The notes below the pieces were generated by a model, which saw only the letters and a program-made list of their open reading frames with translations, was not told the origin of the DNA and did not search any database. The position numbers and the translations under genes are program-made. DNA of 64,000 bases from Sphingomonas sp. GM_Shp_1 (GTDB taxonomy: Bacteria; Pseudomonadota; Alphaproteobacteria; Sphingomonadales; Sphingomonadaceae): the NCBI RefSeq assembly GCF_026540895.1, contig NZ_JALNUR010000008.1, positions 38,787-102,786 on the forward strand, written 5' to 3'. Shown here one piece after another: positions 35,298 to 43,733 of this stretch (its first letter is position 1; each line of letters starts with the position of its first letter).

Positions 35298-35969
35298 ATG
35301 ACCCTTGAACCTCAGGGTCGTTCGATGAAGATCGCCCTCTTCGGCGGGACCGGTCCGACTGGACGATATATTATCGAGGAGGCGCTCGCCCGGGGCCATA
35401 AGCTGTCGGTCTACACGCGCGACGCGGCCAAGCTCTCCGCCTTTTCCGGCCGGATCGACATCGTCGTCGGCGACCTGAAGGATCGGGATGCGATCAAGGC
35501 GTGCATCGCGGGCGCCGATGCGGTGATCAGCGCGCTGGGCCCCAACGGCCGCAAGACGCGCGAGACGCTGCCGATCATGCGCGGTCTCGGCACGATCATT
35601 TCCGTCATGGAAGAGGTGGATGTGCGTCGGCTCGTTCAGATTTCGACCGCGAGCCACCGGGATCCGCAGGACGGTTTCGACCTGAAATGGCGCGCCCTGG
35701 TCATGATGTTCAAGCTGACGGTCCGTAGCGCCTATGACGATATCAGGGCGACCGCCGAACTGGTTAGCCGTTCGCGACTGGACTGGACGCTGGTCCGTAT
35801 TCCGTTTCTCAAGGACGGGCCCGCGACCGGTCGGATCGCGGTCGGCTGGTATGGCCGGGAGAAGCTCGGCCTGAAGTTGTCGCGGGGGAACCTCGCGACG
35901 TTCCTGGTCGATCAGGTCACATCCCAGGACCATATCCACGCGGCACCCGGGATCGCGGATGGCCTGTGA
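35298..35969 (+). CDS. NAD(P)-binding NmrA-like oxidoreductase
   Basis: 223 residues as drawn; a start at Met10 (MKIALFGGTGPTGRYI) after AGGG is equally or more likely and gives a conventional N-terminus. The Rossmann GGTGPTG loop, VVGDLKDRDAIKACIAGADAVISALG and a final RIPFLKDGPATG mark an atypical short-chain reductase of the NmrA/SDR_a5 group (like YwnB or BLVRB). It begins two bases after the azoreductase stop, so it is co-transcribed and probably shares a role in quinone or electrophile reduction. No catalytic YxxxK is seen, as usual for this group. Confidence 0.85.
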   Translation: MTLEPQGRSMKIALFGGTGPTGRYIIEEALARGHKLSVYTRDAAKLSAFSGRIDIVVGDLKDRDAIKACIAGADAVISALGPNGRKTRETLPIMRGLGTIISVMEEVDVRRLVQISTASHRDPQDGFDLKWRALVMMFKLTVRSAYDDIRATAELVSRSRLDWTLVRIPFLKDGPATGRIAVGWYGREKLGLKLSRGNLATFLVDQVTSQDHIHAAPGIADGL

Positions 35970-36018
35970 TGGCGAGCGGAGCATCGCCCCTGTCGAATGG
36001 ATGGAGCGGAAGCACGGC

Positions 36019-36663
36019 ATGATGCTGCAAATCGATCTCTATACGGAGATTAGCTGCCCCTGGTGCCTCATCGGGCATCACCGCCTAGACAAGGTTCTGG
36101 CGGAACGTTTCGCCGGTCTGGCGGTGGATATCCGTCAGCATCCGGTCCTCCTGCTCCCGGATGCACCGGCGGAAGGGCTGTATATTCCCGATCTCCTGCG
36201 CTCGCGCTACGGCATCACCGATCCCAAGGCGTCCTTCGCCCGGCCCGAGGCGGAAGCGCGCGCGTCCGGCCTCGACCTCGATCTCAGCCGTCAGCCCTGG
36301 ACCTACCCGACCCAGGCCGCGCACGGGCTAATCCTGGCGGCACGCGAGCGGGGTACCCAGCACCCCCTCGCCGTTGCGATCACCGATGCGCATTTCCTGG
36401 AAGCGAAGAACATATCGGATGCCGATATTCTCGCCGATATCGCGGTGGGCCATGGCTTCGCGCGCGAGGAAGCCCGCACGATCGCGCTCGACCCTGCGCA
36501 ACATCGTCGGGTCGAACAGGAAGCGGCCCGATCCATGGCGGCCGGGGTCCGATCGGTTCCCCATTTCGTCTTCGGCGGCCGCATCGCAATCCATGGCGGG
36601 CGCAGCGAGGATGAGATCGCCTCGGCCATCCGTCAGGCCACCGCTCTCCCAGCGCCGACCTAG
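36019..36663 (+). CDS. DsbA-family (FrnE-like) thioredoxin-fold oxidoreductase
   Basis: About 214 residues from MMLQIDLYTEISCPWC, preceded by GAGCGGAAG; the frame extends 20 codons upstream into the preceding gene. The CPWC active site at about 14-17 sits at the start of a thioredoxin fold with an inserted helical domain, and the cis-Pro loop is SVPHFVFGG. There is no signal peptide, so this is a cytosolic FrnE-type or HCCA isomerase-like protein, often induced by oxidative or disulfide stress. It ends the azoreductase operon, which supports a stress role. Confidence 0.9.
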   Translation: MMLQIDLYTEISCPWCLIGHHRLDKVLAERFAGLAVDIRQHPVLLLPDAPAEGLYIPDLLRSRYGITDPKASFARPEAEARASGLDLDLSRQPWTYPTQAAHGLILAARERGTQHPLAVAITDAHFLEAKNISDADILADIAVGHGFAREEARTIALDPAQHRRVEQEAARSMAAGVRSVPHFVFGGRIAIHGGRSEDEIASAIRQATALPAPT

Positions 36664-36770
36664 CCTCGACCGGGCCTGACGGGCGATGAAACGGCCCCGG
36701 CAATTGCTCCGTCACAAGCCGGAATCGCCCTCCCACATTGCCTGCTGCACCGGCTTTTAGTAATGATGTG

Positions 36771-36790
36771 CAATATCGTTACCGATATTG
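36771..36790. promoter_or_regulatory. Perfect 8-bp inverted repeat upstream of LysR gene
   Basis: CAATATCG-TTAC-CGATATTG is a perfect dyad with a 4-base spacer, 40 bp before the LysR-type gene. It is AT-rich compared with its surroundings. It could be an autoregulatory site; no T-run follows, so a terminator is less likely. Confidence 0.5.
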
Positions 36791-36830
36791 AAGAGGCAGG
36801 ATCATTCATCCGGGGCATATCGACCTGAAT

Positions 36831-37703
36831 TTGCTGGCGACCTTGGCGGTGCTCCTCCAAACTCGGAGCGTCACGGGGACCGCCCGGCGGCTGGGGCTGA
36901 GCCAGCCGACGGTCAGTCGTTCGCTGGCCGAGTTGCGGCATATCCTCAACGATCCGTTGCTGGTCAGGACCAGCGGCGGGATGCAGCGGACCCAGCGCGC
37001 CGAGGGGCTGGTCGGTCCGGTCGAGGAATGGCTCGCCTCCACCAGTGCGCTGCTCCATGCGCCCAGCTTCGCGCCGGACACGTTGGAGCGATGCTTCCGG
37101 ATCGCCTCGACCGACTATGGCGTCCTGACGGTGATCGCCCCGGCGCTGGCGGCGATCACCGCCGAGGCTCCGGCGGTCACGATCGACATCGTGCCGTTCA
37201 GCCCGGACATGATGCAGAAGCTCGCCTCGGGCGAGATCGACCTGATCGTCTCGGGCCTGCCGGCGGAACAGGATACGGTTCCCAGCCGCGCCCTCTTCTC
37301 CGACACGTTCCGCTGCATCATGCGCCAGGGCCACGCGCTGGCGGGTCCGGACGCGCCGCTGCCGCTCGATGAGTTTTTCGCCTGGCCGCATATCGGGGTG
37401 GTGGTCGGCGACATGGCGGTCGACGGGGTCGAACACCGGCTGGGGAGCCGCAGCGCCGAGCGGCGTATCACCGCCCGCCTGCCCTATTTCCATGCCGCCC
37501 CCGCGCTTCTGGCGGGCAGCGACGCGCTGATGACCCTGCCCAGCCGCGCGGCCACGCGCTTCGCCGACAGCCATGGTCTTGCGATCCGCCCCGCGCCGGA
37601 GATCATCGCCCCGCTCGACTATCGCCTGCTCTGGCATCCCCGCAGCGCGCGCGACCAGGCGACCCAGTGGCTCGCCGACCTGCTGGCCCGCCATTGCGCA
37701 TGA
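36831..37703 (+). CDS. LysR-family transcriptional regulator
   Basis: About 290 residues. Helix-turn-helix: LLATLAVLLQTRSVTGTARRLGLSQPTVSRSLAELRHILND; effector domain from about residue 90 (RCFRIASTDYGVLTVI). In-frame codons just upstream read HIDLN, the normal continuation of a LysR N-terminus (HIDLNLLATL), but no ATG, GTG or TTG precedes them; the first conventional start is the TTG used here, and CTG or ATT further upstream are alternatives. It lies between the azoreductase operon and an iron-type TonB receptor in the same orientation and has a perfect inverted repeat in its leader. Target and ligand unknown. Confidence 0.87.
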   Translation: MLATLAVLLQTRSVTGTARRLGLSQPTVSRSLAELRHILNDPLLVRTSGGMQRTQRAEGLVGPVEEWLASTSALLHAPSFAPDTLERCFRIASTDYGVLTVIAPALAAITAEAPAVTIDIVPFSPDMMQKLASGEIDLIVSGLPAEQDTVPSRALFSDTFRCIMRQGHALAGPDAPLPLDEFFAWPHIGVVVGDMAVDGVEHRLGSRSAERRITARLPYFHAAPALLAGSDALMTLPSRAATRFADSHGLAIRPAPEIIAPLDYRLLWHPRSARDQATQWLADLLARHCA

Positions 37704-37768
37704 CCGGGATGAATAAGCGTTATTCGCATTTCGCGTCTGGCCGGTCCCCGACCCACGCGGCATAGGGC

Positions 37769-37789
37769 TGCGAACGACTTGCAATAGCA
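37769..37789 (+). promoter_or_regulatory. Fur-box-like sequence upstream of TonB receptor
   Basis: A 21-bp element beginning TGCGAACGACTT and ending GCAATAGCA, about 20 bp before the receptor ATG. It resembles alphaproteobacterial Fur/Irr-type sites (TGCNAAT...GCAATTGCA pattern) and shares 13 of 21 positions with a second element before the next gene. Suggests iron repression. Confidence 0.5.
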
Positions 37790-37810
37790 AGCGCCAAAAC
37801 GGGAACCTTC

Positions 37811-39796
37811 ATGCCGACCATCGCAAACCGCTCGACTGCGGCGCTCATCGCGCTCGCCTGCTCCACACCCGCGCTCGCCGCCGGTTCGGAATCGACACCC
37901 GCCCAACAGACGACCCGCGCGGACGAGATCGTCGTCACGGCTTCGGGCGGGCGCGAGCAGCAGGTGAAGAATGCCCCCGCCTCGATCAGCGTGCTGACCC
38001 GCGAGGATCTCGACCGCCTGCCCTATCGCGAGGTCACCGACGCCCTGCTGGAAATTCCCGGCGTCACCGTGACGCCGGGCGAGGGCAACAGCCGCGATAT
38101 TTCGATCCGCGGCATGGCGCCGCAATATACGCTGATCCTGGTCGACGGTAAGCGCCTGTCGAGCCGCGAGACCCGCACCAATGGCGGCAACATCTCCGAG
38201 GGCGGGCAATTGCCGCCGCTGGAGGCGATCGAGCGGATCGAGGTCGTGCGCGGGCCGATGTCGTCGCTCTACGGGTCGGATGCGATGGGCGGCGTGGTCA
38301 ACATCATCACCCGCCGCATCGCCAAGACCTGGCGCGGCAGCGCGCGGGTCAACGGCACGATGCAGCTCGGCTCCGACTATGGCAATGTCGGTGACGGCAA
38401 TTTCTATTTGTCCGGCCCGATCGCCGGATCGGTCGGCATCCAGTTGCAGGGCGCGGCGACCCGGCGGGCCGAGGACCGCGTCATCGGCGGCACGCCCGAG
38501 CGCCATGACGAGAGCCTGGCAGGCAAGATCGGCTGGAACGCCGGCCCCGACCACAGCTTCCTCGCCGAACTGGGCTATTATCGCCAGACGGTCACGGCGA
38601 CGGCGGGCAAGACGGTGGCGACGAGCGCGACCGTGCCGGTCGGCACCGAGAATATCCAGTCGCAGCGGCGCAATGTCGGGTCGATCAGCCATAGCGGTCG
38701 TTGGGGCTTCGCCACCTCGGAAAGCTATCTCCAGCTTGAGGATGCCAAGAGCCTTCGGGACGGCAAGAACGTCCGCAATCTGGTCGGCCAGTCGATCTGG
38801 ATGGTGCCCCTGCCCTCCAATTCGCTGAGCGTCGGCGCCTTTTACCGGCATGAGGACCTGACCGACAGGGTCGGCAACCTGCTTGCCGGATCGACCCGCG
38901 ACGGTGCGCGGCGGCGGCAGATGGCCCTGTTCGCGGAGAATGAACTGACCCTGCTGACCGGGCTGCGGCTGACCGGGGGGCTGCGCATGGACGACGACCA
39001 GCAATATGGCACCCACTGGACGCCGCGAGTCTATGGCGTGTGGGAGATCAATCGCGCCTTCACCCTGAAGGGCGGCTATTCGCAGGGCTTCCGCGCCCCC
39101 AATCTGCGCCAGACGCTGCCCGACTGGGGCCAGTCGAGCCGCGGCGGCACCATCTATGGCAATCCCGACCTGGAGCCGGAGACGTCGCGCACCATCGAGG
39201 CCGGATTGCTGTACGACGGCGGCGCGGTGCAGGCGAGCCTGACCGCCTATGACACGCGGTTCAACGACAAAATCACCCGCGTCACCTGCGTCCAGGCCGG
39301 GGCCTGGTGCACCGGCGAGCCGCTCAGCTCGATCGGCCGCCCGCCCACCACCTATGTCAATGTCGACCGGGCCAAGGTACGCGGGATCGAGGCAACGGTG
39401 GACCTGCCGCTGACCCGGACGCTGCGGCTGAACGCGACGGGAACGCTGACCGACTCCGAACAGTTGAGCGGCGCCAATATCGGCGCGGCGCTCAACGACA
39501 CGCCCAAGCAGCAGGCCAGCGCCTCGCTCAACTGGAAGCCGAACAAGCGGTTCAGCGGCTATGTGCGCGGCATCTTCCGCGGCGAGGAGGCGATCACCGA
39601 GGCGCAAATCAGCGGCAATTCGACCGTCGCGCCGTCCTACACCACCGTCGACATTGGCGCGTCGTACAAGATGACGCGGCGCTTCACCCTGCATGGCGGC
39701 GTCATGAACCTGTTCGACAAGCGATTGACCTTCGAGCGGTTCGGCTATGTCATCGATCCGGCGCGGGTCTGGATGGGCATCGCGGCGCGGTTCTGA
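37811..39796 (+). CDS. TonB-dependent siderophore/iron receptor (FepA/CirA-like)
   Basis: 661 residues, compact for a TBDR. A signal peptide (cut near PALAAG) is followed by the TonB box DEIVVTASGGREQQV, a plug with APASISVLTREDLDRL, DISIRGMAPQYTLILVDGKRLSSRET and IERIEVVRGPMSSLYGSDAMGGVVNIITRR, and a barrel ending MGIAARF. The size and the GPMSSLYGSDAMGGV wording fit FepA/CirA/BfeA catecholate receptors. A Fur-box-like element precedes it. It is followed by PepSY, DUF2271, DUF4198 and ApbE genes, implying uptake of an iron chelate followed by reduction in the periplasm. Confidence 0.92.
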   Translation: MPTIANRSTAALIALACSTPALAAGSESTPAQQTTRADEIVVTASGGREQQVKNAPASISVLTREDLDRLPYREVTDALLEIPGVTVTPGEGNSRDISIRGMAPQYTLILVDGKRLSSRETRTNGGNISEGGQLPPLEAIERIEVVRGPMSSLYGSDAMGGVVNIITRRIAKTWRGSARVNGTMQLGSDYGNVGDGNFYLSGPIAGSVGIQLQGAATRRAEDRVIGGTPERHDESLAGKIGWNAGPDHSFLAELGYYRQTVTATAGKTVATSATVPVGTENIQSQRRNVGSISHSGRWGFATSESYLQLEDAKSLRDGKNVRNLVGQSIWMVPLPSNSLSVGAFYRHEDLTDRVGNLLAGSTRDGARRRQMALFAENELTLLTGLRLTGGLRMDDDQQYGTHWTPRVYGVWEINRAFTLKGGYSQGFRAPNLRQTLPDWGQSSRGGTIYGNPDLEPETSRTIEAGLLYDGGAVQASLTAYDTRFNDKITRVTCVQAGAWCTGEPLSSIGRPPTTYVNVDRAKVRGIEATVDLPLTRTLRLNATGTLTDSEQLSGANIGAALNDTPKQQASASLNWKPNKRFSGYVRGIFRGEEAITEAQISGNSTVAPSYTTVDIGASYKMTRRFTLHGGVMNLFDKRLTFERFGYVIDPARVWMGIAARF

Positions 39797-39818
39797 GCCA
39801 TGACGGAAAAATCACTTC

Positions 39819-39839
39819 TGCAAGTCGCTCGCAATAGCT
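39819..39839 (+). promoter_or_regulatory. Second Fur-box-like sequence, before the PepSY-DUF2271-DUF4198-ApbE operon
   Basis: A 21-bp element beginning TGCAAGTCGCTC and ending GCAATAGCT, between the receptor stop and the PepSY start. It is close in sequence to the element before the receptor, suggesting that both units answer to the same iron-responsive regulator. Confidence 0.5.
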
Positions 39840-39885
39840 AAGACGGCTGTCGAACAGCACGTGCCGCAAGGACGATTCCCTCTCG

Positions 39886-40542
39886 ATGCCCGACCGACCG
39901 CCCCCTTCCACCGCCGCCCGCACGCCGCGCCCGCCGCGCAAGGCACGGGCGATCTGGCTGCGGCAGCTTCATACTTGGCACTGGATCAGCGCGGCCTTGT
40001 CGCTGACGGGGATGATGCTGTTCGCGGTGACCGGGCTGACGCTCAACCATGCCGCGTCGATCGGGGCGGAGCCGCGCGTGACCCAGGGCGGCGGCGTGCT
40101 TCCCGCCGCCCTGCTCGGCCAGTTGAAGGGACCGCATGACGCCAAGGCCCCCCTGCCCGACGCGGTAGCGCGCGCGATCGCCGACCGGTACGCGATCGAC
40201 CCCAGCGGCCATGCCGCCGAATGGTCCGACGAGGAGGTCTATGTCGCCATGCCGTCGCCGGGCACCGACGCCTGGGTCAGCATCGACCGGGGCAATGGCC
40301 GGGTATCGACCGAGACGACCTGGCGCGGCTGGGTCTCCTATCTGAACGACCTGCACAAGGGGCGGAACACCGGCGACGCCTGGTTCTGGTTCATCGACGC
40401 CTTCGCGGTCGCCTGCCTGATCTTCACCCTGACCGGCCTGCTGCTGCTCCAGCTTCATGCCAGGCATCGACCGTCGACCTGGCCGCTGGTCGGCGCCAGC
40501 CTGGCGATCCCGGTGCTGCTCGCCCTTTTCCTGATTCATTGA
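39886..40542 (+). CDS. PepSY-associated membrane protein (PepSY_TM family)
   Basis: 218 residues. An N-terminal cytosolic Pro/Arg stretch, one span around SAALSLTGMMLFAVTGLTLNHAAS, a periplasmic PepSY-like segment (about 60-165, with WRGWVSYLNDLHKGRNTG) and two C-terminal spans (FAVACLIFTLTGLLLLQLHA and LVGASLAIPVLLALFLI). His29 and His32 (HTWHW) before the first span, His55 (LNHA) and His157 (NDLHKG) are candidate haem ligands. PepSY membrane proteins such as FoxB and PiuB take part in siderophore reduction at the inner membrane. It begins the operon with DUF2271, DUF4198 and ApbE and would carry electrons from the cytosol. Confidence 0.85.
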   Translation: MPDRPPPSTAARTPRPPRKARAIWLRQLHTWHWISAALSLTGMMLFAVTGLTLNHAASIGAEPRVTQGGGVLPAALLGQLKGPHDAKAPLPDAVARAIADRYAIDPSGHAAEWSDEEVYVAMPSPGTDAWVSIDRGNGRVSTETTWRGWVSYLNDLHKGRNTGDAWFWFIDAFAVACLIFTLTGLLLLQLHARHRPSTWPLVGASLAIPVLLALFLIH

Positions 40543-40555
40543 ACGGAGGACATCC

Positions 40556-41035
40556 ATGTTCAAAACCCCGCTGATCGCCACCGCCATCCTTGCCGTGCCC
40601 ACCGCCGCCGGTGCGGCCAGCACGGTGAGCGTCACCATCCCGCGCCTGAACGTCGCCGAATATCACCGCCCCTATGTCGCCGGATGGCTGGAGCCCGCAG
40701 GCGGCGGCCCGGCGCGCACGCTCTTCGTCTGGTACGACGTCCGCAAGGCGGGGGCAGAGCCGGGGACCAAGTGGCTCGCCGATCTGCGCAGCTGGTGGCG
40801 CAAGGGGGGCCGTGGCCTGACCCTGCCCGCCAATGGCGTCTCCGGCGCGACCCGGCCGCCCGGCACCTATCGCATCGCGCTGCCCGCCAACCTGCCCGCC
40901 GGGCAATATGTCCTGCATGTCGAGGCGGCGCGCGAGACCGGGGGCCGCGAGCTGGTGTCGATCCCGCTGAAGGCCCCCGCCGGTACGGGCTCCGCCACCG
41001 GCTCCACCGAGCTCGGCTCGGTCACCATTCGTTGA
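40556..41035 (+). CDS. DUF2271 periplasmic protein with flavinylation motif
   Basis: 159 residues with a signal peptide ending AGAAS. The DUF2271 core includes LFVWYDVRK and LADLRSWWRKGG. Residues NGVSGATRPPG (93-103) match the flavinylation sequence on which ApbE attaches FMN through phosphoester to Thr; Thr99 would be the acceptor (codon 40850-40852). Encoded two genes before ApbE. As known from surveys of ApbE-linked genes, DUF2271 is one of the extracytosolic flavoprotein families; here it could act as a periplasmic FMN electron carrier from the PepSY protein to a ferric chelate. The covalent FMN is predicted, not shown. Confidence 0.85.
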   Translation: MFKTPLIATAILAVPTAAGAASTVSVTIPRLNVAEYHRPYVAGWLEPAGGGPARTLFVWYDVRKAGAEPGTKWLADLRSWWRKGGRGLTLPANGVSGATRPPGTYRIALPANLPAGQYVLHVEAARETGGRELVSIPLKAPAGTGSATGSTELGSVTIR

Positions 41036-41049
41036 ACAGGGAGTTCAAA

Positions 41050-41931
41050 ATGCGCCGACTTTCGATGCTGATCGCCACGGTCAGCCTGACCTGCCTCGCC
41101 CCGCCCGCGCTCGCGCACCGCATGTGGCTGTTGCCCTCCACCACGACGCTGGCCGACACCGGTCAGTGGGTCACGGTCGATGCGGCGATCTCCAACGATC
41201 TCTTCTATCCCGATCACGTCGCCTTTCCGCTGGCGCAGGTGAAGGTCTGGACGCCCGAGGGGACCCCGGCGGAGGTGCAGAACGGCGCAACCGGCCGCTA
41301 TCGCACGACCTTCGATGTCAAGATCGACCGCCCCGGCACCTGGAAGATCGGCAGCGAGATGAACGCGGTGATGGGCAGCTTCACGCTGAACGGCGAGACG
41401 TGGCGCGTCGGGCGGCGGCGTGGGCCCGGAGGTCCGGGCGGCCCGGGCGGCGGTGCCTCCGGCCAGTCCGGCGCCCCCGCCCCGGTGCGGTCCGTCGCGA
41501 CGGTCGAGGAAATTCCCGCCAACGCCACCGATGTGAAGCTGACCGAGAGCATCAGCCGCAACTTCACCTTCGTCACTGCCGGGGCGCCGACCACCGCCGC
41601 CTTCGCGCCGACGGGCAAGGGGCTGGAGTTCCAGCCGATCAGCCACCCCTCCTCGCTGGTCGCCGACGAGCCCGGCCAGTTCCGCTTCCTGATCGACGGC
41701 AAGCCCGCCGCCGGGATCAAGGTCATGGTCGTGCCCGGCAGCAAGAAGTTCCGCGCCGCCGAACAAGCGCAGGAGCTGACGACCGGCGCGGACGGCGTGG
41801 TCCGGGTGACATGGCCCATTGCAGGCACCTATTGGATCAGCGCGACCGCGACCGATGCCCATCCCAGCATCCCGCGCGCGACCGAACGGCGCATGAGCTA
41901 CACCACCACGGTCGAGGTCCCCGCGCCCTGA
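41050..41931 (+). CDS. DUF4198 periplasmic protein
   Basis: 293 residues with a signal peptide ending PALAHRMWLLPS, after which the mature start HRMWLLPS is typical of DUF4198 (NikM/CbiK-like beta-sandwich) proteins. A glycine/proline linker (GPGGPGGPGGGASGQSG, near 122-138) separates an N-terminal beta domain from a C-terminal one with FLIDGKPAAGIKVMVVPGS. DUF4198 proteins appear beside nickel, iron and copper uptake systems and may bind metal at the N-terminal His. Gene order places it between the putative flavoprotein and ApbE, with a one-base TGATG overlap to the latter. Exact role unknown. Confidence 0.85.
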   Translation: MRRLSMLIATVSLTCLAPPALAHRMWLLPSTTTLADTGQWVTVDAAISNDLFYPDHVAFPLAQVKVWTPEGTPAEVQNGATGRYRTTFDVKIDRPGTWKIGSEMNAVMGSFTLNGETWRVGRRRGPGGPGGPGGGASGQSGAPAPVRSVATVEEIPANATDVKLTESISRNFTFVTAGAPTTAAFAPTGKGLEFQPISHPSSLVADEPGQFRFLIDGKPAAGIKVMVVPGSKKFRAAEQAQELTTGADGVVRVTWPIAGTYWISATATDAHPSIPRATERRMSYTTTVEVPAP

Positions 41932-42920
41932 TGACGCCCGCGCCCCGCCCCGTTCCGCGGATCGCCGTGCCGGTCGCGCTCGACCCGGCGGCATTCCGGG
42001 AATGGGACCGGGGCGCGGAGACGGTATCGCTGGGCGGCGAGACGATGGGCACCGGCTGGCGCGTGCATGTCGCTCGCCCGCGCAACCTCGATCCCGAGGC
42101 GCTGGGTGCCGCCATCCAGACCCGGCTCGACGCGCTGGTCGGGGAGATGAGCCATTGGGCGGCGGATTCGCATCTGTCGCGGTTCAACGCCGGGGCGGCG
42201 GGAACATGGATGAGCCTGCCGCCCGACTTTGCGACGGTCATGGCGACGGGTCTCGCCATCGCCCGCCGCTCGGACGGTGCCTTCGATCCGACGATCGGGG
42301 CATTGGTCGATCTCTGGGGCTATGGCGCCAGGCCCGTACCCCATGCCCCCGACGACGCGGCGATCCGCGACGCGCTCGCCTCCAGCGGCTGGCATCGCCT
42401 GAGCTATGAGGCCCTGCCCCGCCGCCTTCGCCAGCCGGGCGGCCTGCGGCTGGATTTCTCCGGCATCGCCAAGGGGCATGCGGTCGACCGGATCGCCGAT
42501 CTACTGGCCGATCGGGGCGTGTACCATGCGCTGCTCGAGATCGGCGGCGAACTGGTCGGGCGCGGATTGCGGCCCGATGGCGACCCCTGGTGGGTCGATC
42601 TGGAAACACCGGACGACCGGGTCCCGCCGCTGCGGGTCGCCCTTCACCAACTCGCGGTCGCGACATCGGGGGACTATGTCCGGGGTCGGCATACGATCGA
42701 TCCCCGAACCGGCCACCCGGTCGCGCATGCGATGAGCGTCAGCGTTCTTCATTCCTCCGCCATGCAGGCCGATGCCTGGGCGACCGCGCTGGGCGTCGCC
42801 CGACCCGAGGATGCCCGCGCCCTGGCGATCCGCGAGGGGCTGGCCGCCCGCCTCCTGTGGCGGACTCCGGGCGAACCGATCGAATGGATCAGCCCCGCGC
42901 TGCAAACCATGTTGGCGTGA
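41931..42920 (+). CDS. apbE: FAD:protein FMN transferase (ApbE family)
   Basis: 329 residues. ApbE marks: TMGTGWRVHVARP, SHLSRFNAG, FDPTIGALVDLWGYG, LDFSGIAKGHAVDRIADLL, TSGDYVRGRHTIDPRTGHP and the Mg-binding DAWATALGV. The enzyme transfers FMN from FAD to Thr in a [S/T]GA[T/S] motif; the DUF2271 protein of the operon carries such a motif. No signal peptide or lipobox is visible at the N-terminus (MTPAPRPVPRIAVPVALDP), unlike most Gram-negative ApbE proteins, so location is uncertain: either the start is misplaced, which the overlap with the previous stop argues against, or flavinylation occurs before export. Confidence 0.92.
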   Translation: MTPAPRPVPRIAVPVALDPAAFREWDRGAETVSLGGETMGTGWRVHVARPRNLDPEALGAAIQTRLDALVGEMSHWAADSHLSRFNAGAAGTWMSLPPDFATVMATGLAIARRSDGAFDPTIGALVDLWGYGARPVPHAPDDAAIRDALASSGWHRLSYEALPRRLRQPGGLRLDFSGIAKGHAVDRIADLLADRGVYHALLEIGGELVGRGLRPDGDPWWVDLETPDDRVPPLRVALHQLAVATSGDYVRGRHTIDPRTGHPVAHAMSVSVLHSSAMQADAWATALGVARPEDARALAIREGLAARLLWRTPGEPIEWISPALQTMLA

Positions 42921-42950
42921 GCACCGAGCCGGGCGTTTGCTTCCCGGAGG

Positions 42951-43733
42951 TCACACCGAGGGGACCGCCGCGCTATAGAGGCGGCAATCCGCACGCCTCC
43001 CCCCGGCAAGCTGGCCATCGTTGCGGAGCGAATATGCCGTCCTCTCACGGACGTTGAACGCCATGACGCGTCGGATCCGCAGATTTCCCAGTGCCGAAGT
43101 GATCAGGCTGATCGGCGCGAGCGGCTGGTAATCATAGACCAGCTCGACGACCATCACCGCGGTGCCGGTCGAGGCGGCGATGCGGTGGCCCGCATTCCCC
43201 ATCCCGTCCAGCGCGAACGCATCCTCGACGGCGCCATGGTCGTTGTTCGTATTGTCGTCCAGATTGGAAACCGCCGTACCGGCAGCGTCCAGGGGCACGC
43301 CGAGCGTCGAGGTCACGGCCAATGCTCCGGCGCAACGCTGCCACCTGATCCATTGGCGATAGCCATTGGGATTGTCGCTCGACACCGGCCCCTTGCCATC
43401 GGGCCCGGTCACCGTGGTACGCTGTTCCAGGTCAGACAGGATGATGCGGCCATGCCCCGCCAGCGAAAGCGGCTCCCCCATCTTCATGGCGCCGATCATC
43501 AGTTCGGTGATGTCCGCCTCGTCTATGCTCGTCCTCACCCGTCCCGCATTGTCGGCAACGGCCATCGCGATCTGGGACATTCGCAGATTGGCCATGACGT
43601 AATTGCCGAGTTCCACCCCGCCCACGCCCAGCAGCAGGATGACCGGGGCCGCGATCGCGAACTCGATCATGGCGACACCCCGCCGCGCCCGCGCAAGGGC
43701 GGCGCAATGCTTGCGGACGGCGCTCAATGGCAC
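42951..43733 (-). CDS. TadE-like pseudopilin/pilus assembly protein
   Basis: About 260 residues from a GTG that overlaps the stop of the preceding TadE gene (GTGCCATTGA arrangement). The TadE/TadF motif RRGVAMIEFAIAAPVILLLGVGGVELGNYVM lies near residues 15-45; after that a long periplasmic domain of no recognised fold. TadE and TadF are minor pseudopilins of the Flp/Tad pilus. The track-length open frame extends farther upstream, but that part overlaps the neighbouring gene and is not needed. It is the last of three linked minus-strand genes; no tad ATPase, prepilin or secretin gene is in the window. Confidence 0.78.
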   Translation of the reverse strand: MPLSAVRKHCAALARARRGVAMIEFAIAAPVILLLGVGGVELGNYVMANLRMSQIAMAVADNAGRVRTSIDEADITELMIGAMKMGEPLSLAGHGRIILSDLEQRTTVTGPDGKGPVSSDNPNGYRQWIRWQRCAGALAVTSTLGVPLDAAGTAVSNLDDNTNNDHGAVEDAFALDGMGNAGHRIAASTGTAVMVVELVYDYQPLAPISLITSALGNLRIRRVMAFNVRERTAYSLRNDGQLAGGRRADCRLYSAAVPSV

